Source: Streptomyces sp. CNH099 (GTDB lineage: Bacteria; Actinomycetota; Actinomycetes; Streptomycetales; Streptomycetaceae). From it: a stretch of DNA of 64,000 bases. The notes under the pieces were generated by a model that worked only from the letters and a program-made list of their open reading frames with translations, was not told the origin of the DNA and did no database searches. How positions within the stretch are numbered: the first letter of the stretch is position 1; the number at the start of each line of letters is the position of its first letter. Shown piece by piece: positions 44,001 through 51,192 of the stretch. The DNA lies in NCBI GenBank assembly GCA_000514715.1, contig AZWL01000001.1, positions 930,186 through 994,185 of the forward strand, given 5' to 3'. The translations under genes and the position numbers were made by a program.

Positions 44001-44757
44001 CTGCGACGGTGATCCGGAGATCGTCTCCGTGAAGAGCAACGACAACATCGTCCGCTACAACACGTTCCGCACCTCGCAGGGCGTGCTGTCACAGCGGCAC
44101 GGCAACCGCGGCTCCTTCTACGGCAACCACTTCCTCGGGGAGGGCAAGGAGGGAACCGGGGGAATCCGGATCTACGGCCAGGACCACAAGATCTACAACA
44201 ACTACTTCGAGGGCCTGACCGGCTCCGGCTACGACGCCGCGCTCCAGATCGACGGCGGCGACGTGGACGACTCGGGCGCACTGAGTGCGCACTGGCGCGT
44301 CTACCGGGCGATCGTCGTGAACAACACCTTCGTGGACAACGTGTCGAACATCGAGGTCGGCGCCAACTACGACCTCGCGCCGGCCGACTCGGTCATCGCC
44401 GACAACGTGGTCGCAGGAGACCGCGGCAAGTTGTTCAACGAGCTCATGACGCCGGAGGACATGACCTACGCCGGCAACATCGCGTGGCCGACCGGATCGG
44501 CCAGCGTCGGCGTCGACGAGCCCTCCGACGCCGTCCGTACCGTCGATCCGCTGCTGTCCCCCGACGGACCGCTGCACCGGATCGGCGCCGGAAGCCCGGC
44601 GATCGACGGCGGCACCGGCGGCTACGGGTTCGTCACCGACGACATGGACGGCCAGGCCCGCACCGGCGTCGTCGACGCCGGAGCCGACGAGCGGTCGTCG
44701 TCCGCTGTCACGCGGGCCCCGCTGACCGCGTCCGACGTCGGTCCCGGCGCCGCGTAG
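41077..44757 (+). CDS. secreted multi-catalytic alginate-type enzyme: F5/8-PL7-GH16-F5/8-PL6
   Basis: A 1226-residue secreted protein. A signal peptide (residues 1-29, LLVGLLALGVSAVYHPVASA) leads to an F5/8-type module (34-162). A PL7 alginate lyase (about 166-387) has NYPRSELRE, VAGQIHDSD and AYFKAGAYTQ. A GH16-type module (about 397-630) has its ExDxxE catalytic motif in GEYDWVEY. A second F5/8 module (642-770) precedes a PL6/chondroitinase-B-type beta-helix (about 782-1205) with IVSVKSNDNIVRYNTF and LSQRHGNRGSFYGNHFLG, holding the family's Lys and Arg. Start is GTG 41077 with GTGAGG upstream; codon 13 is TTA. All three catalytic sites appear intact. PL7 and PL6 both cleave alginate; the GH16 target is unknown. 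Confidence 0.9.
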   Translation: MRRLYRALLVGLLALGVSAVYHPVASAEPGSRLPVADVVASTDDGNVAANTLDDDLSTRWSAEGDGVWIRYDLGSAQTIGSTSLAWHKGDTRNSTFDVEVSDDGSSWTPVLTQRRSSGTTLQPENYDFADVSARYLRIVGYGNTGNDWTSITETAIYGADGSGGSCQYPADVLDLTNWYIGLPIGDEESPTNVEQPELDTFSIDPWFTTTENCDAVRFRAAVNGVTTSGSNYPRSELREMTDSGQEKAAWSSTSGTHTMVIDQAITDLPEDKPHVVAGQIHDSDDDVSVFRLEGEKLYVTSPDDSNHYLVDDNYELGTRFQAKFVVSDGEIEAYYNGELQTTLSEDFSGAYFKAGAYTQANCERSSPCSDDNYGQVEIYGLSVTHDDGQGTEDPAQAAERYGWGEPLPVSDEFDYTGPVDPAKWDVPSGSVGGTAQCWEGHAGNGRRCGKNSTVGDGILTMHGEENGDTGWIRQNLDTQYGRWEIRSRSRNIGSDGGLYHPLHLIWPTAGNRLENGEYDWVEYTNPDAQCLGAWLHYPQSPSDKKVHRELCPVDMTEWHNFAFEWTPEALVGYVDGEEWFRLADGADSERGDIQSMPLGNLVIQLDNFTGDSGLREAVFEVDWVRTYPVTPSGGGSPGSPVPVTDVVASTDDGNVAANTLDNDLSTRWSAEGDGVWIRYDLGSAQTIGSTSLAWHQGDTRNSTFDVEVSDDGSSWTPVLTGKRSSGTTLRPENYDFADTTARYLRIVGHGNTSNDWTSITETTIHGADGGGGGDPGPGPGRTVPVADSDQLQDALGDARAGDRIVLADGQYAIGRMTGRNGTSDQPITVVAENRGRAVIEDGQLEVLDSSYVTFDGLTWTNSDTLKVTGSNHVRLTRNHFRLTEESSLKWVIIQGADSHHNRIDHNLFEEKHERGNFITIDGSEDQQSQHDRIDHNHFRDIGPRAENEMEAVRVGWSGISQSSGFTVVESNLFENCDGDPEIVSVKSNDNIVRYNTFRTSQGVLSQRHGNRGSFYGNHFLGEGKEGTGGIRIYGQDHKIYNNYFEGLTGSGYDAALQIDGGDVDDSGALSAHWRVYRAIVVNNTFVDNVSNIEVGANYDLAPADSVIADNVVAGDRGKLFNELMTPEDMTYAGNIAWPTGSASVGVDEPSDAVRTVDPLLSPDGPLHRIGAGSPAIDGGTGGYGFVTDDMDGQARTGVVDAGADERSSSAVTRAPLTASDVGPGAA
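41177..41560 (+). repeat. F5/8-module direct repeat, copy 1
   Basis: Encodes the first F5/8-type module. Copy 2 lies exactly 1824 bases downstream. My hand count gives about 27 differences over 380 bases, only six of them in the first 220. Confidence 0.9.
43001..43384 (+). repeat. F5/8-module direct repeat, copy 2
   Basis: Partner of the repeat at 41177-41560, in the same reading frame within the same gene. Near-identity at synonymous sites points to a recent duplication or gene conversion. Confidence 0.9.
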
Positions 44758-44764
44758 GACGCGC

Positions 44765-44804
44765 GGCACGGCCGGTGGCGGCCCGGCCCGCCACCGGTCG
44801 TGCC
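44765..44804 (+). terminator. terminator after alginate enzyme gene
   Basis: A 17-base stem (44765-44781 with 44788-44804) with one G-U wobble and a six-base loop, starting 7 bases after the stop. It separates the two secreted-protein genes, although read-through cannot be excluded. Confidence 0.75.
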
Positions 44805-44857
44805 CGTCGCGCCGGACACTCCTCCCCGACCCCAGAGGATCTCCCCAAGGAGACGCA

Positions 44858-46195
44858 GTGAACGATCTCAACGCCCCCTTACCTCCCCCGGCAGGCATAC
44901 CGGTGAGACGCATGCTCACCGCCGCGCTGTGCGCGTGCGTCACGCTCGGCTCGCTGGTGCTGCTCGGCCCGGCGGCATCGGCGGCGACGCTGCCCATCAC
45001 CTCGGTGACGGCCAGCTCCGACGACGGCAACGAGCCGGACAACACTATCGACGGCGACCTGTCCACCCGCTGGTCGGCGGCCGGCGACGGCGTCTGGATC
45101 CGCTTCGACCTCGGCTCGGTCACCACCGTCGACTCGGTGTCGCTGGCCTGGTACGACGGCGACAGCCGGAGGGCGACGTTCGACGTCCGGCTCTCCGAGG
45201 ACGGCTCGACGTGGACGACCGTACTGTCCCGGGCGACCAGCAGCGGCACCACACGCAGCCTGGAGACGTACGACTTCGCCGACGCGCCCGCCCGCTACGT
45301 GCAGATCGTCGGACACGGCAACGACTCCTCCGACTCGGCCAAGTGGACGAGCATCACGGAGGCGGCCGTCTCCGCCCCCGGCGACGACCCGCCCCCGCCC
45401 GAACAGTCCCTCGGCGTCGGCGGCGTGGCGACCCCGCCCGGCGCGATCCTGGTCCCGGACCAGGATTCCAGGTACGAGATCGAATCCGGCGGCACCTCGG
45501 CCGACCCCGAGGTCTACGACTGCCAGGGCAACACCATCCACGGCGGCGTACGGATCGAAGCCGACCACGTGGTCATCCAGAACTGCTACGTGGACGCCGA
45601 GCAGCAGTACGGCATCTACTCGGACAACAACACCAACGTGACCATCCAGAACAACGACATCAAGGGCGTCGAGGGCCCCGGAGACCTCAACGCCATCACC
45701 TTCTTCGGCGACCGTCACAAGATCCTCTACAACACCGCCGTCAACTTCGTGACCGGCGACCCGGGCGACAGCCACACCGACTTCATCCAGACCTGGGTGT
45801 CCGACTCGCACCCCATCGCGAGTGACGACGTGCAGATACGCGGCAACAAGGCCGTCGGCCCCCCGAACCCGGACCGCGAGGACAGCGTCCCGAGCATCCA
45901 CCAGTGGCTCATGGTCGAGGACTACGGCCGCGGCGGGAACTCCGGCGGCAACACCGACGGGATGCGGAACTGGATCGTCGCGGACAACGAGATGGGCGAC
46001 AGCTGGAACCAGTCCATCAAGCTGGACGGCCCGGACGACGTGTCCATCACCCGCAACGACTTCGCGGGCTCCTCGACCCGGGTCATGGAGGTGACCTCGG
46101 CCTCGACGGGCGTGAAGTTCTACAGCGACAACCGGGTCGGCCCGGACTACGGCTCGATAGGCATGACGGTAACCCCCGGCGAAGGCCCCCCGTAA
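44858..46195 (+). CDS. secreted F5/8-module right-handed beta-helix protein
   Basis: A 445-residue secreted protein. A signal peptide (MLTAALCACVTLGSLVLLGP, cut after ASAA) leads to one F5/8-type module (about 45-170) closely related to the two in the preceding gene. A Pro-rich linker follows, then a parallel beta-helix (about 195-440) with repeated turns: NTIHGGVRIEADHVVIQNCY, GIYSDNNTNVTIQNNDIKGV, and DDVSITRNDFAGSSTRVMEV. GDSHTDFIQTW is a plausible active-site turn. It is probably a polysaccharide lyase or epimerase-like partner of the alginate enzyme, but I cannot name a CAZy family. GTG 44858 has AAGGAG upstream; codon 8 is TTA. Confidence 0.8.
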   Translation: MNDLNAPLPPPAGIPVRRMLTAALCACVTLGSLVLLGPAASAATLPITSVTASSDDGNEPDNTIDGDLSTRWSAAGDGVWIRFDLGSVTTVDSVSLAWYDGDSRRATFDVRLSEDGSTWTTVLSRATSSGTTRSLETYDFADAPARYVQIVGHGNDSSDSAKWTSITEAAVSAPGDDPPPPEQSLGVGGVATPPGAILVPDQDSRYEIESGGTSADPEVYDCQGNTIHGGVRIEADHVVIQNCYVDAEQQYGIYSDNNTNVTIQNNDIKGVEGPGDLNAITFFGDRHKILYNTAVNFVTGDPGDSHTDFIQTWVSDSHPIASDDVQIRGNKAVGPPNPDREDSVPSIHQWLMVEDYGRGGNSGGNTDGMRNWIVADNEMGDSWNQSIKLDGPDDVSITRNDFAGSSTRVMEVTSASTGVKFYSDNRVGPDYGSIGMTVTPGEGPP

Positions 46196-46248
46196 CACCC
46201 GAGGCCCCCCACACCCGCCACCACCGCCCGGCGACAGGCCACCGGGCT

Positions 46249-46277
46249 CCGGCCCTCCCCCTGCGCAGGGGGGCCGG
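46249..46277 (+). terminator. terminator after beta-helix gene
   Basis: CCGG plus TCCCCCTG on the left pairs with CAGGGGGG plus CCGG on the right, with a three-C bulge, 54 bases after the stop. Confidence 0.55.
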
Positions 46278-46372
46278 GCACGTCGATCCAACACCGGCGA
46301 GACCACCCTTACGGGTGCAACCCCGGTAGAAGTCCGTACGCCCGCCACGAAGGAAATCTGTCGTGGCCGCAG

Positions 46373-46401
46373 TAGACATTGGACGGTCGCAGTGCTAGCG
46401 T
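46373..46401 (+). promoter_or_regulatory. promoter of the MerR-type gene
   Basis: TAGACA (46373-46378) and TAGCGT (46396-46401) with a 17-base spacer form a good vegetative-type promoter, about 330 bases before the coding start. Confidence 0.55.
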
Positions 46402-46409
46402 TTCTCTCG

Positions 46410-46730
46410 TAGCCAGGAAGTCAAAGAGGGCACGGAGACATGAACTGCCGTGCATAGCAGGACCAGCAGTACAACCGAGTTACCGAAGGAAGAAGGAGCA
46501 GACGCCATCAGGATCGCCCGGGCGAGGACGACGTCCGCCCGGGTACCGCAGGCCCCGGATTGGAAGGTGGTCCCCGGTCACGCATCCGCGATCCCCGCAG
46601 CCCGCCCGTTCGACGGCACCTGCGGACACAGAGGCCGGCGCAGTCAGCCGGTAGATGGTGTTGAACGCTCGGGGCCCGGGTGCCAGGACGGCATCCGGGC
46701 CCCCCGACGTGTCGTGGAAAGAAGAGGTTT
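46410..46730 (+). promoter_or_regulatory. long structured 5' leader
   Basis: About 320 transcribed bases precede the MerR-type ATG. Two strong hairpins are present. In the first, CCCGGGC plus GGAC (46517-46529) pairs with GTCC plus GCCCGGG (46533-46543). In the second, GGGGCCCGGGTGCC (46671-46684) pairs with GGCATCCGGGCCCC (46690-46703) over a five-base loop. The second ends about 27 bases before the ATG, next to the AAGAGG ribosome-binding site. No peptide in it is convincing. It looks like a regulated leader. Confidence 0.5.
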
Positions 46731-47081
46731 ATGCCCCCTGCCGACGCCAGACCCGCCATCCCCCTCGATGACGACGATTACCCCGCCTACACCATGGGCC
46801 GGGCCGCCGAGATGCTCGGCACCACCCCCGCCTTCCTCCGCGCCCTCGGCGAACAACGCCTGATCACCCCCCTGCGCTCCGAAGGCGGCCACCGCCGCTT
46901 CTCCCGCTACCAACTGCGCATAGCCGCCCGCGCCCGAGAACTCGTCGACAACGGCACCGCCATCGAAGCCGCCTGCCGCATCATCATCCTCGAAGACCAG
47001 CTCGAAGAAGCCCAGCGCATCAACGACCGGCTACGCGCCCAGGACGGCGACGGCGGGCCGCAGCCGAAGACGTCCACCTGA
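46731..47081 (+). CDS. MerR-type helix-turn-helix regulator
   Basis: A 116-residue DNA-binding protein. The MerR winged helix is in [20 protein letters not shown] then [21 protein letters not shown] coiled helix follows ([20 protein letters not shown]) and probably dimerises. There is no effector domain. Such small MerR-like proteins recur in Streptomyces; none I know has a settled function. ATG 46731 follows AAGAGG. The long structured leader and the separate promoter suggest post-transcriptional control. It stands at the left edge of the IS-scarred island. Confidence 0.85.
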   Translation: MPPADARPAIPLDDDDYPAYTMGRAAEMLGTTPAFLRALGEQRLITPLRSEGGHRRFSRYQLRIAARARELVDNGTAIEAACRIIILEDQLEEAQRINDRLRAQDGDGGPQPKTST

Positions 47082-47160
47082 CCCAGCCCCCGGTCACGTT
47101 GTGCTTGCGGTGCCGAGCCCGCGACCCGCGCCTGCGAGTCCTCCAGCCCTCCAGCGGCGG

Positions 47161-47544
47161 TGCCGTCTCGGAGCATGGCGAAGAGCACGTCGATGCGTCG
47201 TCGGGCGAAGGCGATCAGGGCTGCGACGTGGTGCTTCCCTCGCGACGCTTCCTGTCGTAGCAGGCCCGTGACTCCGGTTGGGAGAGCGAGGCGAACGCGG
47301 CGAGGCAGAAGGCGCGTTTGAGCTGTTCGTTGCCTCGCCGGGCGGGGTGTTGGCCGCGGATGGAGGAGCCGGAAGTGCGGGTGACGGGGGCCAGGCCGGC
47401 GTAGGCGGCCAGGTGTCCGGCGGTGGTGAAGGCGCTGCCGTCGCCGACGTCGATGAGCTGCGCCGGGGTCAGGGCCGTGGCGTGGTGTTCGCCCTTGCCG
47501 ACGTCCAGGCCGAGGTAGACATCGATGCTGCTGTCACCGGTCAC
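47161..47544 (-). pseudogene. IS110-family transposase remnant
   Basis: The first ~25 residues (DVYLGLDVGKGEHHATALTP) are an IS110 RuvC-like N-terminus with its catalytic aspartate. They are joined directly to the C-terminal serine-type region VGDGSAFTTAGHLAAYAGLA then SSIRGQHPARRGNEQLKRAF. About 200 residues between them are missing. After KRREG the frame is lost; adding one base restores KHHVAALIAFARRRIDVLFA. The element is thus dead by deletion and frameshift. Confidence 0.85.
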
Positions 47545-47764
47545 GTGCTTGCTCCGGTGCTCACGTACTTCCCGGCCTCACCTGCGGCATCAGCATGCCG
47601 GCATCCACGTTGCGAAGAGACTGCCTCCCCCCGGGGCCGGGGTCGGCGCTCGGGCCTCTGATCAGCGGTCTGCCAATGCCTTCGATCCCGGTGACACCAC
47701 CTTTTCGATCATCACCTGACTGGGGGCGGAAGTCATGCCGGGGTCGAAGGCCGGGAGCCTCCTT

Positions 47765-48180
47765 GCGAGGCCACGACGAAGGTAACGGGGCGGCACACGG
47801 GCCCCTCGCCGGTCGACCGGGGCGGGCCGGCTCGAAGCCCCACCTGATCACCGACGGGCATGGGACCCCTCTCGCGGTCCTGCTGACCGGCGGCAACCGC
47901 AACGACGTCACCCAGCTGCTGCCCTGCTCGATGTGATCCCGCCGGTTCGCGGCCGGGTCGGCCGTCCCCGCCGCAAACCCGACTCGCTCTTCGCCGACCG
48001 CGGCTACGACCACGACGTCCACCGCGACCAGGTCCGTGCCCGCGGCATCGTGCCCGCCATCGCCCGCCGCGGCGCCCGGCACGGCACCGGACAGTGCGCC
48101 TAGAACGAGCGCCGACATCCACGAAGCGTTCCTCAAACTCGCCTGCTGTCTCATCACCCATCGACAGCTCGGCACATTGT
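47765..48180 (+). pseudogene. IS5-family transposase remnant
   Basis: DDE transposase pieces in shifting frames: SKPHLITDGHGTPLAVLLTG and GGNRNDVTQLL, then after a frameshift near 47925 DVIPPVRGRVGRPRRKPDSL and FADRGYDHDVHRDQVRARG. The end is DIHEAFLKLACCLITHRQL. The region that should hold the final catalytic Glu is deleted at about 48098. It lies head-to-head with the IS110 remnant and marks the island as a site of past insertion. Confidence 0.82.
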
Positions 48181-48185
48181 GTCAG

Positions 48186-48616
48186 CCGCTGTTAGCAGAG
48201 CGCGTGAGCTTTTTAACGTTCGTCTCAGGTTCGCTCGGTAGGAAGTAGGCATGCGGATAAGCGATGCAATCCGTATGCAGGAGGCTGGTGACGCCAGTCG
48301 ACGCAGCACCATCGGGGAAAGCGCAGCCCGGCCGGTTGCGGTTCGAGGCGGCCACCAGGGCGCTGGCGACGGCGTTCCCTGTCGCCGCATGCGGGGTCAC
48401 ACATCGACAACAGTGCGGGGCCCGCCGCGGTCGGCCCGCACAGTGCACACGCGGGCGGTCGTCAGCTCCACCACAGCCGCTGCGCACCGGGGAGCGGTTC
48501 CTCGACCTGAGCGCTGCCGCGGTGCGCGAGCAGGACGCGAAGACCCCCTGAAGCATCTCGCAGACGGATGCCGTACGGATACCTCACCACACAAACGCCT
48601 GAAGAGAGGGACTGAC
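48186..48616. other. gene-free region before amidohydrolase
   Basis: About 430 bases with mixed composition and no supported gene. An AT-richer patch near 48207-48220 (GAGCTTTTTAACG) could mark the edge of an inserted segment. A promoter for the amidohydrolase is expected here but none stands out. Confidence 0.35.
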
Positions 48617-49753
48617 ATGAAGCCCATGGGACGCCGCGGCTTTCTCACCGCCAGCACGGCACTTGGCATTGGTGCCGGCTTGTCCACGTACGCCATTGTC
48701 TCGGAAGTGAGCGAGAACGAGACTTCGGACAAGACTTCGGACGTTTCACGGCGGGACCAGGACCTGCCCTTCATCGGCACGGAGGAGACCTTTTCGACTC
48801 CCACGTTGTTGAAGCTGAACTCCATCAATCAGGATCACATAGCGTTCCTTGAGGAAATTGGCCTTTCGGATCTAGGTCAACGCCGCATCGGCGATATGGA
48901 TGCGGGGGGACTCAACGTTCAAATCCTCTCTGCTCATACACCCTCCGTGCAAAATGTCCCTGGGCAAAGGGGCATCGACCTTGCCTATCGTCTCAACCGG
49001 CAACTTGCGGACGGGGCAATCGCCAAATATCCGGGCCGCTTCAAGGCTTTCGCCACCTTGCCCTTGCAGAGCCCGGAGGCGGCGGCGGACGAACTGGAAC
49101 GCTCGGTTCGGGAAGATGGCTTCTTGGGCGCACTGACCAACGGACACATCGCGAAGAAGTATCTCGATCACCCCGATTTCGAGCCTGTGCTGGCACGTGC
49201 CGTCGCTCTCGATGTGCCGATCTACCTGCATCCCGGCTATCCGGCTGACGAGGTCTTCAAGATCTACTACAGCACCACACGGTCTCAATACACGGAAGAG
49301 TACCAAGACTACATTTTCAGTGGGTCTGGATATGGCTGGCACCAGGAGGTGCTGACCCAATGCATTCGGATGATCGCGTACGGGGTTTTCGACAGATTCC
49401 CCAAGCTGAAAATCATCATCGGCCACATGGGCGAGGGTCTTCCCTTCTACTACGAGCGGATCGTCAATGACATGGGCGAGCCGACCAAGGACTCGCTCGA
49501 GAAGCCCATCGGACAATACTTCCAGGACAACTTCTGGGTCACAACCAGCGCATTCCCCCAGACCGAACTGCTCGATCTCCTGCTGAAGTACATAAGCGTG
49601 GATCGAGTGATGTTCGCAACCGACTACCCGTTCGCGGACATAAAGGAGCAGACCGACTGGTTCCGCGGAGTCGATTTGCCACGCGAAGACAAGGAAAAGA
49701 TTGCGTTCCGAAATGCGGAGAAACTGTTTAGAATGAAATTGCCCGTGAAGTGA
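48617..49753 (+). CDS. Tat-exported amidohydrolase-2 family protein
   Basis: A 378-residue protein with a twin-arginine signal (MGRRGFLTASTALGIGAGLS), so it is probably exported folded. The body is an amidohydrolase-2 barrel like 2,3-dihydroxybenzoate or gamma-resorcylate decarboxylase. IYLHPGYP (His), IIIGHMGEGLPFYYER (His) and VMFATDYPFADIKE (Asp) match metal or catalytic residues. The usual N-terminal ExH ligand pair appears as TEETFSTPTLL, where the histidine is Thr. Codon use is relaxed (ATA, CTA, many A/T third bases), unlike its neighbours, suggesting transfer. GAGAGG precedes ATG 48617. The reaction is unknown. Confidence 0.82.
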   Translation: MKPMGRRGFLTASTALGIGAGLSTYAIVSEVSENETSDKTSDVSRRDQDLPFIGTEETFSTPTLLKLNSINQDHIAFLEEIGLSDLGQRRIGDMDAGGLNVQILSAHTPSVQNVPGQRGIDLAYRLNRQLADGAIAKYPGRFKAFATLPLQSPEAAADELERSVREDGFLGALTNGHIAKKYLDHPDFEPVLARAVALDVPIYLHPGYPADEVFKIYYSTTRSQYTEEYQDYIFSGSGYGWHQEVLTQCIRMIAYGVFDRFPKLKIIIGHMGEGLPFYYERIVNDMGEPTKDSLEKPIGQYFQDNFWVTTSAFPQTELLDLLLKYISVDRVMFATDYPFADIKEQTDWFRGVDLPREDKEKIAFRNAEKLFRMKLPVK

Positions 49754-49979
49754 TTCACCCAGCGGCGGCCGGAGTGAAAGAATGCTTTATGAACGACGAG
49801 CGCCCTACGTTCATCGTGTGAGGGCCTCTCATCTGTTGTGGACACCCGCTGGTTGTCGGTGAGTTCCTTCGGGCTCTTCTTGCATCTACAAAATCTCTGG
49901 TACTTGCCATGACACGCGCCCAGCCGCGGCGGAGTGACCGCGCACCGGCGCTCCCCGGGGGGTGTTCGGCGGGCGGGGC

Positions 49980-50717
49980 TCAGGGAGTGGAGTCGTTGCC
50001 TGGTTCTATCTCGCCGGGCGGGGGTGTCGCCTGTTCGGGCAGGAGTCGGTCGACCATGATCTCCGGGCTCGGCTGCATGTCCAACGACTTCATCGCCGCG
50101 GCGGCGTTGAGGCGGTCACGCGCCGACGGGTCGTCGATCCGGTCGATCAGAGTGGTGGCCGTTTCCAGCTTGTGATCGAGGTCGATCTTCTCGTCGATGC
50201 GGTCGGCCTGCTCCGTCACATGAGCACGCGCGCGCCGTGCGTGCACCGCCAGTGCTCCTCCGCCGACCGTGATCAGCGCACCGGTCAGGCTGGTGACCAG
50301 GGGCAGGTAGCTGAGATCAGGGTTGCCCGCGTGCACCAGCGCGAGGACCCCGCCGGCGAGGATCACGGCCGCGCCGCCGGTCATGAACCACACGCTCAGC
50401 CGAAAGGTCCACTCGGCCTGCTGCAGGGAGTGCTTCAGGAAGTCGAAGTAGAAGCGTTGCCGCTGCGCTGCGAGGGGCGCGGGTGACGGGGAGTCCGGCG
50501 ACGCGGTGTCCGGTGGTGACGTCTGCGGGTATCCGTACGACCCGATGTTGACGGTGCCGCCCTCCCCTACGGCGATCGACCCGCCGGCCACAGAACCGAT
50601 ACTCGGTCCGGATGACTCCGGGAGCGTCCCCGGGCCGCGGTCCCGGGTCGCCGGCTTGCCGTCGGGAGAGAGGTCATCGCCCTGCGGCTCGGGGCGGTTG
50701 CTCTGACCGGCCGTCAC
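49980..50717 (-). CDS. TRADD-N-associated two-helix membrane protein
   Basis: A 245-residue protein. The N-terminal 100 residues are disordered and Gly/Pro/Ser-rich, with SIGSVAGGSIAVGEGGTVNI. After YFDFLKHSLQQAEWTFRLSV come two transmembrane helices (WFMTGGAAVILAGGVLALVH and YLPLVTSLTGALITVGGGAL), then a charged tail (ADRIDEKIDLDHKLETATTL, IDRIDDPSARDRLNAAAAMK). The pattern matches the two-transmembrane domain associated with TRADD-N (CyanoTRADDas_TM), described from bacterial conflict systems with NLR-like components. No TRADD-N or NTPase gene is adjacent. The start is taken as GTG 50717 and is uncertain. Confidence 0.72.
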   Translation of the reverse strand: MTAGQSNRPEPQGDDLSPDGKPATRDRGPGTLPESSGPSIGSVAGGSIAVGEGGTVNIGSYGYPQTSPPDTASPDSPSPAPLAAQRQRFYFDFLKHSLQQAEWTFRLSVWFMTGGAAVILAGGVLALVHAGNPDLSYLPLVTSLTGALITVGGGALAVHARRARAHVTEQADRIDEKIDLDHKLETATTLIDRIDDPSARDRLNAAAAMKSLDMQPSPEIMVDRLLPEQATPPPGEIEPGNDSTP

Positions 50718-50738
50718 ACCAATCCCCCGCCCTCTTCT

Positions 50739-51107
50739 TTGACCTTCCGTCAGCTCTTCTTCAGCGTACCGCCAGAGCAGTTGGTGCGCACCGCTGACGA
50801 GCCGGCGGGCTACGACACGGTACCGGGGCGGTCGAACCCGTCGTGGTTCCCCCAGGCCCTGCGCACCGCCGGTCCGGCGGCCGCGGTCACCGGGCCGGAC
50901 GACAGGTTCGGCGGCGACGAGTTCGAGTACGGGAGCAGCACCGACCTGTTCCGCTGCACGGAGTGCCGGGTCTACGAGGGTGGCCGTACCGGGGTCGAGG
51001 GCTGCCTCGATCCCGCACCTGCGACTGCGCGAAGTGACAAAGCCGTCGCCGCCGATTCCGCCGGCTCTTCGCCCCATCACCAAGACCGCGCCGTCGCGAC
51101 CGAATAA
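50739..51107 (+). CDS. uncharacterised small reading frame, possible gene remnant
   Basis: A possible 122-residue protein with SNPSWFPQALRTAGPAAAVT and DLFRCTECRVYEGGRTGVEG, including a CxxC pair. I recognise no family, and the last 30 residues look random. The G/C third-position bias in the middle suggests it was once coding. It may be the C-terminal part of a broken gene in this scarred stretch, or not translated. It lies in the 475-base gap 50718-51192. Confidence 0.3.
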   Translation: MTFRQLFFSVPPEQLVRTADEPAGYDTVPGRSNPSWFPQALRTAGPAAAVTGPDDRFGGDEFEYGSSTDLFRCTECRVYEGGRTGVEGCLDPAPATARSDKAVAADSAGSSPHHQDRAVATE

Positions 51108-51192
51108 GGTCGGGCCGGCCAACGCCCCTCGGGGGATCCTCAGCAGGACACCCTCGGGGCATCCTCAGCAGGAGCACCGAGAAGGGGGAAGA

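Noticed and set aside
46281..46330. Short hairpin CACCC-TTAC-GGGTG and surrounding bases as part of a cobalamin-type riboswitch
   Set aside because: No conserved B12-box or other riboswitch core could be recognised, and the next gene has no link to cobalamin.
49780..49875. Minus-strand reading with KKSPKELTDNQRVSTT, reminiscent of an ISL3 transposase fragment
   Set aside because: Only about 15 residues resemble the family and no flanking similarity was seen, so it is too short to list as a feature.
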